Positions 12,600 to 24,925 of a DNA stretch of 64,000 nt are shown here, one piece after another (position 1 is the stretch's first letter; every line of letters begins with the position of its first letter). The stretch is from Chamaelirium japonicum. Its lineage: Eukaryota; Streptophyta; Magnoliopsida; Liliales; Melanthiaceae. The stretch lies in the NCBI GenBank assembly GCA_947650365.1, contig OX393555.1, positions 85,317,995 through 85,381,994 of the forward strand. The letters are read 5' to 3'. Below the pieces are notes generated by a model. It was not told the DNA's origin. It did not search any database and worked only from the letters and a program-made list of their open reading frames with translations. A program made the position numbers and the translations under genes.

Positions 12600-15500
12600 A
12601 GAAGAGAAAAGAAGTCTTGCTCTATTCTATTGACCACGGGTATAGGTGTGAAGTATGAAGGATGGTTGTCCACCGTCGGATATCTCCTATGGATTAGGAT
12701 TTCCTATAGATTGCTTAGGCCCTAAGGAAGCTTACTATATAAATAATATATGACCCTTTTAGGGTGGGGCACTTTTGACGGCTCTCTCTTTCTCCCATCT
12801 CATAACACGTTATTAGTACAAACATGTCGAGCCCAGCTAACCAGTCATAAGAAAACGGAGAGAGAAACAAAGATAAAAGGGGAGTTTAGGAATTTAGATT
12901 CCTTCTTATGTCACATCTATACCCGTGGCCAATGGACTGGAGTAGGACTTCTTCTCTCTTATCTCTTTATTTATCTCTTCTTTCTCTTCTCTCTTCTTAT
13001 CTCTCTTATGTGGAGTTTTGGAATTTAGATTCCTTCTTACTTAACTACTATACGTGTGGCCAATTGACTGGAGTAGGAGTTCTTCTATCTTTCTTCTTTA
13101 TTTATCTCTCCGTTATCTTCTCTCTCTTCTATCATCATTTCTCTCTCTGTTTTTTTATGACTAGTCGGTTGGGCTCAATATGTTCATATTGATAACATGT
13201 TGTGAGAAAAAAGAAGAGAACGGAGAGACAAACAAAGAGAGAAGAGAGAAGAAGTCCTGTTCCAGTCCATTCGCCATGGGTATAGGTGTACAGTAAGAAG
13301 GAATCTAAATTCAAAAAGTCCACTTCTTAATAATATAATTAAATCTCCCCGTTTTCTTTTCTCTTCGTCTATGGATTAGGGTTTTCCATATATTGCTTAG
13401 GCCCTAAGTAAGCTTTCCCTATAAATAATATACGACCCCTTTAGGGTGGGGCATGTTTGACGGCTCTCCCTTTCTCTCATCTCATAATATGTTTTCAGCA
13501 TGAATATATCGAGCCCAGCTGACCAGTCGAAAGAAAACAGTAAGAGAAACAAAGACAGAGTGGAGTTTTGGTATTTAGATTCCTTCTTACTTCACACTTA
13601 TACCCATAACAATTGGACTAAAGTAGGACATCTTCTCTCATCTCTCTTTATTTATCTCTCTATTCCCTTCTCGCTTCTTATCTCTCTTCTGTCTTCGTTA
13701 AACTCCAATTCTTCTCTATATAAACGGATAGAGAAATGAAGACAGAAGAGAAAGAAAAAGAGAGAAGAAAACGGAGAGATAAATAAAGAGAGAAGAAAGA
13801 AGAAGTCCTACTCCAGTCCATTGGTCACAGGTATAGTTGTGTAGTTCTCTTTTTTCTCTTTATTTATCTCTCCGTTCTCTTCTTGCTTCTTATCTCTCTT
13901 CTGTCTTTGTTAAACTCCTCTTCTTCTCTCAATAAACAAATAGAGAAATATAGACAGAAGTGAGAAAAGAAGAGAAAAGAGAAATAAGAGATAAATAAAG
14001 AGAGAAGAGTGAAGAAGTCCTACTCTAGTCTATTGGCCACAGGTATAGGTGTGAAGTAAGAAGGAATTTAAATTCCAAAACTCCACTTCTGTCTTCGTTT
14101 CTCTTTCTGTTTTCTTGCGACTGGTCAGCTGGGCTCAACATGTTTGTGCTGATAAAGTGTTATTAGATGTGAGAAAGAAAGAGCCGTCAAACATTCCCCA
14201 CCCTAAAGGGGTCGTATATTATTTATAGGGTAAGCTTACTTAGGTCCTAAGCAATCTATGGGAAACTCTAATCCATGGGAGAAGAGAGAAGAGAATGGAG
14301 AGATTTAATTATATTATTTAGAAGTGGTGTTTTGGAATTTAGATTCCTTCTTACTTCACACCTATACCCGTGACGAATGGACTGGAGTAGTACTTCTTCT
14401 CTCTTCTTTTTTTGTTAATCTCTTCCTTCTCTTTTCTCTTATTTTTTTTTTCTCACAACTCGTTATCAGCATGAACATATAGAGCCCAGCCGATCAGTCA
14501 CAAGAAACCGGAGAGAGAAACAAAGACAGAAGAGAGTTGAAGAGTGAAGAGAATAGAGAGATAAATAATTTAAATAATATATTTAAATAATTTAGTTAAA
14601 TTCTAAATAGTCATCGGCTGGGCTCGATATGTTCATGCTGATAACTGTTATGAGTAAGGAGAAGAAGATAAAAGAGAATGGAGAGATAAACAAAGAAAGA
14701 AGAGATAAGAAGTCCTGCTCTAGTCCATTATCCATGGGTATAGGTATTAAGTAAAAAGGAATCTAAATTCCAAAACTCTACTTCTCAATAATATAGTTAA
14801 ATCTCTCCGTTCTCTTCTCTCTTCTCCTATGGAGTTGGGTTTCTCATTTAAACGGCTCTCTCTTTCTTCCATCTCATAATATGTTATCAGCACGAACATG
14901 TCGAGCCCAGTCAACCAGTCGTAAGAAAAACAGAGAGAAAAACGAAGACAAAAGAAGAGAGAAGAGAACGAAAAGCTAAACAAAGATAGAAGAGAGAACT
15001 TCATACCTATACCCATGGCCAATAGACTGGAGTAGGACTTCTTCTCTCTTCTCTCTTTATTTATCTCTCTATTCTCTTCTCTCTTCTGTCTTTATTTCTC
15101 TCTCCGTTTATTGAGAAAATAAGTAGAGTTTAACAAAAATAAAAAGAAAGAAGAAGAGAATGGAGAGATAAAGAAAGAGAGAAGAGAGAAGAAGTCCTGC
15201 TCTAGTCAATTGGCCATGGGTATAGGTGTGAAGTAAGAAGGAATCTAAATTCCAAAACTCTATTTCTATCTTTATTTTTCTATCTATTTTCTTGTGATGG
15301 GTCAGTTGGGCTCGACATGTTCGTGCTGAAAACATATTGTGAGATGAAAGAAAGAGAGAGAGCCATCAAATGTGCCCCACCCTAAAGGGGTCGTATATTA
15401 TTTATAAGGTAATCTTACTTAGGGCCTAAGTAATCCATGGGAAAACCTAATCCTTGGGAGAAGATAGAAAAGAACGGAGTGATTTAATTATATTATTGAG

Positions 15501-16850
15501 AAGTGAAGTTTTCTCAATAGTATTATCTCAACAATATTACGATTATTATAGTAAATTCTCTTCTTTCTTTATTTTAATCAAATAATTAATTTAATTAAAA
15601 AAATTATAGTAACATTACTATGATAATCATAATAATATTGAGAAGATACTATTGAGAAGTGGAGTTTTGAAATTTAGATTCCTTTTTACTTTATACCTAT
15701 ACCCATGGCGAATGGACTGGAGCATGACTTATTCTCTCTTCTCTTTTCATTTATCTCTCCGTTCTCTTCTCTCATCTTCTATTTTCATTTCTCTCTCCGT
15801 TTTCTTATGACTGGTCGGTTGGGCTAGACATGTTCGTGCTGATAACATATTGTGAGATGGAAGAAAGTTAGAGCCATTAAACATGCCCTACTCTAAAGGG
15901 TTCGTATATTATTTATAGGGCAAGCTTACTTAGTGCCTAAGCAATTTATGGTAAACCCTAATCCATGGGAGAAGATAGAAGAGAATGGAGAGATTTAATT
16001 ATATTATTGAGAAGTGGAGTTTTGGAATTTAGATTCTTTCTTACTTCACACATATACCCGGGGCCAATGGACTAGAACAGGTCTTCTTCTCTCTTATTTT
16101 TTCGTTTATCTCTCTATTCTCTTCTCTCTTCTTCTCTCTCTTATGTCTTTATTTCTCTCTTCGTTTTCTTACGACTGGTCGCTGGGCTCGACATGTTCGT
16201 GCTGATAACGTGTTATGAGATAGAAGAAAGAGAGAGCCGTTAAACATGCCCCACTCTAAAGGGGTTATATATTATTTATAGGGTAAGCTTACTTAGGGCC
16301 TAAGTAATCTATGGAAAACCTTAATCTATGGGAGAGATCCGACGGTGTATCTCTTAATATTTGAACTTAGGGCCTAAGCAATTCGGGTGTGTCACTTCTT
16401 ATTATCGAGCCCAGCTGACCAGTCGTATCTCTCTCTTCTGTCGTTTGTTTATCTCTTCGTTCTATTCTCTCTTTTTCTCTCTCTTCTATGGAGTTTTAGA
16501 ATTTAGATTCTTTCTTACTTCACACCTTTACCCATGGTGAATGGATTGGAGAATGACTTCTTTTCTCTTCTCTCTTCGAAGAGATAAAAGAGAAGAAGAA
16601 AAAAAAATAGAGAGATAAATGAAGAGTGAAGAAAGAAGAAGTCCTGCTCTAGTCTATTGACCCTGGGTATAGGTGTGAAGTAAGAAGGAATCTAAATTCC
16701 AAAACTCCTCTTCTGTTTTCGTTTCTTTCTCTATTTTCTTGCGACTAGTCGGCTGGGCTTGATATATTCGTGCTGATAATGTGTTGTGAGATGGGAGAAA
16801 GAGAGAGCCGTAAACGTGCCCCACCCTAAAGGGGTCGTATATTATTTATA
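12600..16850 (+). repeat. Segmental duplication B, copy 1
   Basis: It matches 39,690-42,375 in order and strand: the GGATGG-TGTCCA LTR fragment, two inverted bodies, and the pair of spacers where CTTCGTTAAACTCC and TCTCAATAAAC interrupt the bodies (13,695-13,720 and 13,910-13,940). The AATTTAAATAATATATTTAAA spacer (14,565-14,610) and the ATCTCTTAATATTTGAA / AGGGCCTAAGCAATTCGGGTG block (16,345-16,390) also match. Sequence from about 14,840 to 16,345 has no counterpart in copy 2. Confidence 0.55.
12660..12807 (+). mobile_element. Partial LTR (U3 3' part, TATA, U5)
   Basis: It starts at GGATGGTTGTCCACCGTCGG, has a TATA-like TATATAAATA, and ends CATAACA before a primer site with three changes (12,808-12,821). 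It belongs to a block that is repeated, with a deletion, near 39,765-39,842. Confidence 0.5.
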
Positions 16851-17301
16851 GGGTAAGCTTACTTATCGCCTAAGCAATTTATGGGAAACCCTGATCCATA
16901 GGAGAAAAGAGAAGAAAACGAAGAAATTTAATTATATTATACGACCCCTTTAGGGTGGAGCAAGTTTGACGACTCTCTCTTTCTCCCATCTCACAACACG
17001 CTAATTAGTAAATTTAATTATTAAATTATTAAATTATTTAAATTATCTAATAATTAAATAATTAATTAATTTAATTAAAAAAATTATAGTAATATTACTA
17101 TGATAATCATAATAACGTTGAGATGATGCTATTGAGAAGTGAAGTTTTAGAATTTAGATTCCTTCTTACTTCACACCTATAACTATGGCAATAACCTATT
17201 ATATATAATTAAATATTTATAAGGTAAGCTTACTAGTTAAGAGAATTGATTTAATAATTATTTAAATAAATAATTAATACGACCCCTTTAGGGTGGGGCA
17301 T

Positions 17302-17458
17302 GTTCGATCGGATAGTTGTCCACCGTCGGATCTCTTCCATGGATTAGGGTTTCCCATAGATTGCTTAGGCCCTAAGTAAGCTTACCATATAAATAATATA
17401 TGACCCCCTTTTAGGTAGGGCACGTTTGACAGCTCTCTCTTTCTTTCATCTTACAATG
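17302..17458 (+). mobile_element. Partial LTR followed by primer site and short ATG frame
   Basis: It runs from GTTCGATCGGATAG to the CAATG end. A primer-like site CATTATCAGCACGA follows at 17,459-17,472, then an ATG at 17,475 opening a 25-codon frame (ending 17,552). U3 upstream of GTTCGATCGG is missing. Confidence 0.5.
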
Positions 17459-17539
17459 CATTATCAGCACGAACATGTCGAGCCCAACTGACCAGTCACA
17501 AGAAAACGGAGAGAGAAACGAAGACAGAAGAGAGAGAAG

Positions 17540-17922
17540 AAGATATAGTTAAAAAATTAATAATTTTAATAAATTTATTATGTAATTAATTAATTAAACT
17601 TTTTTTATTAAATTATAAAATATTAATTGAAATAAATAAAAAAATTTATTATTTAATTAAGTAATAAAATAAAATAATAATTCAATAACTATTTACTTAT
17701 TATTTAAATAATAAATTAATTTTTTGAATATATAAATAATAAAATATTTTTTTAAATAACTTAAATTTTTTTAAATAATCAAATTAATATTTATTTATTT
17801 TAATATTTAAATATTAAATAAATTATCTAAATAATTTAAATAATAAGTTATAAAAATAATTAAATATTTATTTAATTATTTAATAATTTAATTTATTAAA
17901 TTAATTAAATTAATTTAATAAT
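17540..17922 (+). repeat. AT-rich internal part of the retroelement
   Basis: Nearly pure A/T, resembling the 3' half of the internal regions at 20,580-20,856 and 33,300-33,447 (AATTATAAAATATTAATTGA and following). It leads straight into the polypurine tract and the complete LTR at 17,942. No genes are visible. Confidence 0.5.
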
Positions 17923-17941
17923 AGAAAGTAAAGAAGGAAGA
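17923..17941 (+). promoter_or_regulatory. Polypurine tract of the array retroelement
   Basis: A purine-rich run (AGAAAGTAAAGAAGGAAGA) abuts the TG start of the LTR at 17,942, as a plus-strand priming site of an LTR retrotransposon would. The same tract precedes the LTRs at 20,876, 33,466 and 36,770, and lies in reverse complement next to 10,566. Confidence 0.6.
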
Positions 17942-18180
17942 TGAGGCATACCCGAATTTTTTACTTTAAAAATAATTTATATTTTTCTTTAAAAAATTTA
18001 AAATATTACAACTGTTATGAGATCGTTCGATCGGATGGTTATCCACCGTTGGATCTCTCCTATGGATTAGGGTTTCCCATTGATTGCTTAGGCCCTATGT
18101 AAGCTTACCCTATAAATAATATTCGACCCTTTTAGGGTGGAGCATGTTTGATGGCTCTTTCTTTCTCCCATCTCACAACA
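17942..18180 (+). mobile_element. Complete LTR of the array retroelement (239 bp)
   Basis: This is one of two copies in which both LTR edges can be placed. It begins TGAGGCA directly after a purine tract and ends CACAACA directly before CGTTATCAGC. It contains the U3 motif GATCGTTCGATCGGATGG, the plant-like segment GGATTAGGGTTTCCCA, a TATA box at 18,111-18,118 and the GACCC-TTTAGGGTGG segment. Its length equals that of the copy at 36,770-37,008. It has no protein content. What follows is a GA-rich body without recognisable gag or pol, so the family was probably non-autonomous, resembling TRIM-type elements. Confidence 0.65.
18111..18118 (+). promoter_or_regulatory. TATA box of the LTR
   Basis: TATAAATA lies 62 bp before the LTR end. 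The same box (CCCTATAAATAATAT) recurs in dozens of copies across the first 42 kb, always just upstream of the GACCCCTTTAGGG segment. That position would put the transcription start inside that segment. Confidence 0.55.
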
Positions 18181-18194
18181 CGTTATCAGCACAA
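18181..18194 (+). other. Primer binding site for tRNA-Ile anticodon arm (array family)
   Basis: The family consensus CGTTATCAGCACGA starts immediately after the LTR CA end; this copy has one change near its 3' side. From my knowledge of plant tRNA-Ile(AAU), nucleotides 27-40 read UCGUGCU-A34-AUAACG. The consensus is their exact complement if A34 is inosine, which pairs with C. Priming from an internal, half-tRNA site is known for Drosophila copia and yeast Ty5, both with initiator tRNA-Met. The tRNA match is from memory and needs checking against real tRNA genes. Confidence 0.55.
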
Positions 18195-19634
18195 ACATGT
18201 CGAGCCCAGCTGACCGGTCATAAGAAAACGAAGAGAGAAACGAAGATAGAAGAGAGAGTAGATGAAAGAAGAGAACGAAGAGATAAATAAAGAGAGAAGA
18301 GAGAAGAAGTCATGATCTAGTCCATTCGCTATGGGTATAGTAAAAAGTAAGAAAGAACCTAAATTCCAAAACTCAACTTCTTAATATTTATATGACCCCT
18401 TTAGCCTGGGGCACGTTTGACGGCTCTCTTTTTCTCCATCACACAATATGTATTAGTATGAACATATCGAGCCCAGTCGACTAGTCATACGAAAACAGAG
18501 AGAGAAAGGAAGATAGAAGAGAAAAGAGAATACGGAGATAAACAAAGAGAGAAGATAGAAGAAGTCATGCTCCAACCTATTGGCCACGGGTATAGGTGTG
18601 AAGTAAGAAGAAATCTAATTAGGGTGGGGCATATTTGATGGCTCTTTCTTTCTCCCATCTCACAACACGTTATCATCACGAATATGTCAAGCCCAACCGA
18701 CCAGTCATAAGAAAACAAAGAGAGAAACAAAGACAGAAGAGAAAGAAGAAGAGAGAAGAAAACAGAGAGATAAACAAATAGGGAAGAGAGAAGAAGTCCT
18801 GCTCTTGTCTATTCGCCATAGGTATAGGTGTGTAGTAAGAAAGAATCTAAATTCTAAAACTCCACTTCTCAATAATATAATTAAATCTCTTTGTTCCCAT
18901 CTCTCTTCTCCCATGGATTAAGGTTTACCATAGATTGCTTAGGCCCTAAGTAAGCTTACCCTATAAATAAAATACAACCCCATTAGGGTAAGGCACATTT
19001 GACAGCTCTTTCTTTCTCTCATCTCATAAAACGTTATCAGCACGAACATATCTAGCCCAGCCGACCAGTCATAAGAAAATAGAGAGAGAAACGAAGACAG
19101 AAGAGAGAGAACAGAACTGAGAATTAATTATTTAAATAGTCTCTTCTCATACGGGTATAGGTGTGTAGTAAGAAGGAATCTAAATTCCAAAACTCCACAA
19201 AAGAGAGAAAAGAAAAGAGAAGAGAATAAAGAGATAAATGAAGAAAGAAGAGAGGAAAAGTCTTGCTCCAGTCCATTGGCCACGGGTATAGGTATGATGT
19301 AAGAAATAATCTAAATTCTAAAACTCTACTTTTTAATATTTATACGACCGCTTTAGGGTGAGGCATGTTTGACAGCTCGCTCTTTCTCCCATCTCACAAC
19401 ACTTTATTAGTACGAACATGTCGAGCCCAGCCGACCAGTTATAAAAAAACGGAGAGAGCAACGAAGAGAAAAAAGAGATAAGAAAATAGAGAGATAAACA
19501 ATGAGAGAAGAGAGAAGAAGTCCTGCTCCAGTCTATTGGCCACGGGTATAGGTGTGAAGTAAGAAGGAATCTAAATTCCAAAACTCTACTTTTCAATAAG
19601 ATAATTAAATCCCTTTATTCTCTTCTTTCTTCTC

Positions 19635-21089
19635 CTATGGATTAGGGTTTTCCATAAATTGCTTAGGCCCTAAGTAAGCTTCCCAATAAATAATATACGA
19701 CCCCTTTAGATGTGGCACGTTTGATGACTCTCTCTTTCTCCCATCTTATAACACATTATCAGCATGAATATGTCGAGCCCAGCCGACCAATCATAAGAAA
19801 ACGAAGAGAGAAACACAGACAGAAGAGAGAGAAGAAGAAAGAAGAGAACAAAGATATAAACGAAGATAGAAGAGAGAAGAAGTTCTGCTCTAGTCCATTG
19901 CCATCTAATCGAACGATCTCATAATAATAGTATTGTTTTAAACTTTTTTAAAGAAAAATATAAATTATTTTTATTGCAAAAAACTCATTGGCAATCTATT
20001 GAGAGAAGAAAAGAGAAAAAAACGGTGAGATAAACAAAGAGAGAAGAAAGAAGAAGTCATGCTCCGGTCCATTCGCCACGGGTATAGGTGTGAAATAAGA
20101 AGGAATCTAAATTCCAAAACTCTACTTCTCAATAGTATCATCCCAAAGTTATTATAATTATTATAGTAATATCACTATAATATTTTAAATTAAACTAATT
20201 ACTTATTTACTTATTAAATAATTTAATAAGTTAAATAATTTAATAATTATGTTTTTGGTAAAATAATTTATTTATTTAATTATTTATTTATCTAGTTATT
20301 TATTTAAAATTATTATTTTATTTATTTATTATTATTATATTATTAAGCAATGATTTAATTATATAATTAATTTTTTAATTCATTTTATAAGTTATTTATA
20401 TAATTATTATTTTATTTTTAAATAATTAAATTATTAGTCAATAATTTAAATATTTAAAAACTTTTTTAGTTAAGAAATATATTAAAATAATAATTTACTT
20501 AAAGGAATAAATTATTTAATTATTAAATTATTTTATAGTTAAATAAATAATATTTTAAATTAATTATTATTTATTGAAATATTCAAAAAATTATTTTATT
20601 AAATTATAAAATATTAATTGAATAAAAAAAAATTAATTATTTAATTAAGTAATAAAATAAAATAATAATTTAATAACTATTAACTTATTATTTAAATAAT
20701 TTATTGATTATATGATTATATAAATAATAAAATATTTTTTTAAATAACTTAATTTTTTTAAAATATTATTTAATTTTTTAGATAATTAAATATTTATTTA
20801 ATTATTTAATTATTTAACTATGTAATTTATTAAACTAATTAAATTAATTAAATAATAGGAAGTAAAGAAGGAAGATGAGGTACACCTGAATTTTTTGCTT
20901 TAGAAATAATTTATATTTTTCTTTAAAAAAATTTAAAACAGTACAACTGTTATGAGATCGTTTGATTGGATGGCTATCCATCGTCGGATCTCTCCCATGG
21001 ATTAGGGTTTCCCATAGATTGCTTAGGCCCTAAGTAAGGTTAACCTATAAATAATATACGACCCCTTTGGGGTGGGGTACGTTTGACGG
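19635..21089 (+). mobile_element. Longest retroelement copy, plus strand
   Basis: The order is: a partial 5' LTR with TATA box (from GGATTAGGG at about 19,638), a degenerate primer site near 19,750, a GA-rich body, an inverted U3 fragment (about 19,898-19,985), and a second GA-rich body with GGAATCTAAATTCC. An AT-rich internal segment (about 20,130-20,856), a polypurine tract, and a 3' LTR from 20,876 that breaks off in GTTTGACGG at 21,089 follow. The AT-rich part aligns by eye with the reverse complement of 10,586-11,340. It is therefore conserved element sequence and not merely simple-sequence noise. No gag or pol is seen. Confidence 0.5.
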
Positions 21090-21944
21090 GTCTACTCTAC
21101 TTCTCAATAATATAATTAAATCTCTCCATTCTCTTTCCTATTCTCCCATGGATTAGGGTTTCCCATAGATTGCTTAGGCCCTAAGTAAGCTTACCCTATA
21201 AATAATATATGACCCCTTTAGGGTGGGGCACGTTTGACGGCTCTCTCTTTCTCCCATCTCATAATAAGTTATCAGCACAAACATATCAAGCCCAACCGAC
21301 CAGTCGTAAGAAAACGGAAAGAGAAACGAAGACAGAAGTAGAGTTTCAGAATTTAAATTCTTTCTTACTTTATATTTATACCCATGGTCAGTAGACTAGA
21401 GTAGGACTTCTTCTCTCTTATCTATTTGTTTATCTCTCCGTTCTCTTTCCACTCTTCTGTCTTTATTTTTCTCTTAGTTTTCTTATGACTAGTCGGCAAG
21501 GCTCGACATGTTCATCCAGATAACGTGTTGTGAGATGGGAGAAAAGGAGAGTCATCAAATGTGCCCTACCCTAAAGGGGTCGTATATTATTTATAGGGTA
21601 AGTTTACTTAGGGCCTAAGACATCTATGGGAAACCCTAATCAATGGAAGAAGAGATAAGAGACTGAAGAGATTTAATTGTATTATTGAGAAGTGGAGTTT
21701 GAAATTTCCTTCTTACTTTACACCTATACCCGTGGCTAATGGATTGGAGCATAAATTTTTCTCTCTTCTCTATTTATTTATCTCTCCGTTCTCTTCTCTC
21801 TTCTTCTTTCTCTTCTGTGTTTGTTTCTCTCTACGTTTTCTTGTGACTGGTCGGCTGGGCTCGATATGTTCGTGCTGATAACGTGTTGTGTTATAGGAGA
21901 AAGAGAGAGCCGTCAAACATGCCTTAAAACTCCACTTCTCAATA

Positions 21945-22261
21945 ATATCATCTCAATATTATTATGATTATCAAAGTAATATTACTATAATTTTTTTAAT
22001 TAAATTAATTATTTATTTAATTATTAAATTATTTAAATATTTAAATAATTATTTTTTAGTAAAATAAATAATTAATTAAATTATTTATTTATTTAGTTAT
22101 TTAATTTAATTTATTATTTTAATTATTTATTATTATTAATATATTTAATAATTAAATTTGATAATTATTTAATAATTTAAATTATTAAATAAAGAAATAA
22201 TGATTTAAAATATTTAAATAATTTTAAAAAATATTTAATTAATATTTAAAAAATATTTTAT
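21945..22261 (+). repeat. AT-rich internal part of the retroelement
   Basis: Begins with the conserved CTCAATAATATCATCTCAA lead-in, then the ATTATGATTATCA motif and A/T-only sequence up to a truncated LTR. It is a shortened internal region with no gene content. Confidence 0.45.
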
Positions 22262-22445
22262 TATAAAACATTGCAACTGTTATGAGATCGTTCGATCGGA
22301 TAGCTATCCACCATCGGATCTCTCCCATGGATTAGTGTTTCCCATAGTTTGCTTAGGCACTAAGTAAGCTTACCCTATAAATAATATACGACTCCTTTAG
22401 GATTGGGCATATTTGACGGCTCCCTCTTTCTCCTATTTCACAACA
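22262..22445 (+). mobile_element. Partial LTR
   Basis: U3 from AAAACATTGCAACTG through GATCGTTCGATCGG, GGATTAGTGTTTCCC, the TATA box and U5 to CACAACA, followed by the primer-like CATTATTAGCACGA. It lies directly after an AT-rich internal segment (21,945-22,261), but the purine tract is lost. Confidence 0.5.
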
Positions 22446-22660
22446 CATTATTAGCACGAACATATCTAGCCCAACCGACCAGTCATAAGAAAACAGAGAA
22501 AGAAACGAAGGCAAAAGAGAGAGAAGAAGAGAGAAAAGAACGAAGAGATAAACGAAGAGAGAAGACAGAAGAAGTACTGCTCTAGTCCATTGGCTATGGG
22601 TATAGGTGTGAATTAAAATAACTAATTAATTATTTAATAACTAATTAGGGCTGACCAGTC

Positions 22661-22816
22661 GTTCGATCGGATGGCTGTCCACCGTCGGATCTCTCCCATA
22701 GATTAGGATTTTCAATAGATTGCTTAGACCCTAAGTAAGCTTTCCCTATAAATAATATATAACCCCTTTAGGGTGGGGTACGTTTGATGGCTCTCTCTTT
22801 CTTCTATCTCACAACA
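22661..22816 (+). mobile_element. Partial LTR
   Basis: Starts abruptly at GTTCGATCGGATGG after unrelated AT-rich sequence and runs through the TATA box to CACAACA. The primer site that follows reads TGTTATCAGCACAA (22,817-22,830). Confidence 0.5.
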
Positions 22817-24819
22817 TGTTATCAGCACAAATATGTCGAGCCCAACCGACCAGTCACAAGAAAACGGAGAGAGAAACGAAGACAGAAAATAGAGAAGAAG
22901 AGAGAAAAGAACAAAGAGATAAACGAAGAGAGAAGAAGTCCTGCTCTAGTCTATTGGCAATGGGTATAGGTGTGAAGTAAAAAGGAATCTAAATTCCAAA
23001 ACTCCACTTCTCAATATTAATAGTACCCCTTTAGGGTGGGGCACGTTTGATGGCTCTTTATTTCTCCCAACTCACAACACGTTATCTTCATGAACATGTC
23101 GAGCCCAGCCGATTAGTCATAAGAAAACGGAGAGAGAAATGAAGACAAAAGAGAAAGAAGAAGAAAAAAGAGAACGAAGAGATAAATGAAGTGAGAAGAG
23201 GAAAGAAGTCCTGTTCCAGTCCATTGGCCACGGGTTTAGGTGTGAAGTAAGAAGGAGTCTAAATTCCAAAACTCCACTGCTTAATATTTATATGATCTCT
23301 TTAGGACAGGGCATGTTTGATGGCTCTCTGTTTTTCTCATCTTACAATATATTATCAGCATGAACATGTCGAGCCTAGCCAATCAGTCACAAGAAAATAA
23401 AGAGAGAAACGAAGACAAATAAGAGAGAAGACGAGAGAAGAGAATGGAAAGATAAACGAAGAGATATGAGAGAAGAAGTCCTGCTCTAGTCCATTGGCCA
23501 CGGGTATAGGTATGAAGTAAGATAGAATCTAATCTTCAAAACTCTACAGAAAAGAGAGAAGAAGAGAGAAGAGAACGGAGAGATAAATAAAGAGAGAAGA
23601 GAGAAGAAGTCATGCTCTAGTTGATTGGCCATGGGTATAGGTGTGTAGTAAGACAGAATTAAAATTCTAAAACTCCACTTCTGTCTTCGTTTCTCTCTCT
23701 ATTTTCTTATGACTGGTCGGCTGGGCTTGACATATTCGTATTGATAACATGTTATGAGATAGAAGAAAGAGAGAGCCGTCAAATGAGCCCCACCCTAAAG
23801 GGGTCATATATTATTTATAGGGTAAATTATGAGATAGAAGAAAGAGCGAGTCGTGAAATATTCTCTAACCTAAAGGGGTCGTATATTATTTATAGGGTAA
23901 GTTTACTTAGGATCTAAACAATCTATAGGAAACCCTAATATATGAGAGAAGAGAACGGAGAGATTTAATTATATTATTGAGAAGTAGAGTTTTTGAATTT
24001 AGATTCTTTCTTATTTCACACCAATACCCATGGCCAATGGACTGGATTAGGACTTTTTTTCTCTTCTCTCTTCGTTTACCTCTTTGTTCTCTTCTCTCTT
24101 CTTCTCTCTCTTCTGTCTTTGTTTCTCTCTCCATTTTCTTATGACTGGTTGGTTGGGCTCGATATGTTCGTGCTGATAACATATTCTAAGATAGGAGAAA
24201 GAAAGAGTCGTCAAACTTTCCCCACCCTAAAGGGGTTGTTTATTATTTATAGGGTAAACTTACTTAGGGCCTAAGCAATCTATGGGAAACCCTAATCCAC
24301 GGAAGAAGAGAAAAAAGAACGGAGACAGAAGAGAACTAATATATTAAATTATATTATTGAGAAGTGGAGTTTTGGAATTTAGATTCCTTCTTACTTTGCA
24401 TAGATACCCGTGGCCAATGGACTAGAGCAGGACTTCTTCTCTCTTCTATATTTATTTATCTCTCCATTATCTTCTCTTTTCTTCTGTGAAGTTTAGGAAT
24501 TTAGATTCCTTCTTACTTCACACCTATACCTATGGCCAATGGACTGGAGCAGAACTTCTTCTCTCTTCGTTTATCTCTCCGTTCTCTTCATTCTTCTTCT
24601 CTCTTTTCTATCTTCGTTTCTCTCTCAGTTTTCTTATGACTGGTCGACTGAGCTCGATATGTTCGTGCTAATAACGTATTGTGAGATAAGAGATTGCTTA
24701 TTTTATTTATTTATTTCAATTAATATTTCTTTAAATATTATAAAGTATATAATTTCTTTAAATATTTAAATAGTATCATCTCAATGTTATTATTTAAATA
24801 TTTAATTATAAAACATTAC

Positions 24820-24925
24820 AACTGATATAAGATCATTCGATCGGATGGCTGTCCATCGTCGGATCTCTTCTATGGATTAGGGTTTCCCATAGATTGCTTA
24901 GGCTCTAAGTAAACTTACCTTATAA
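24820..24925 (+). mobile_element. Partial LTR U3 fragment
   Basis: Contains the ACTGATATAAGATCATTCGA U3 motif, GGATGGCTGTCCATCGTCGG, GGATTAGGGTTTCCC and a decayed TATA segment CCTTATAAATG. It then breaks off into AT-rich sequence and a GGGTATAG body end on the same strand. Confidence 0.45.
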
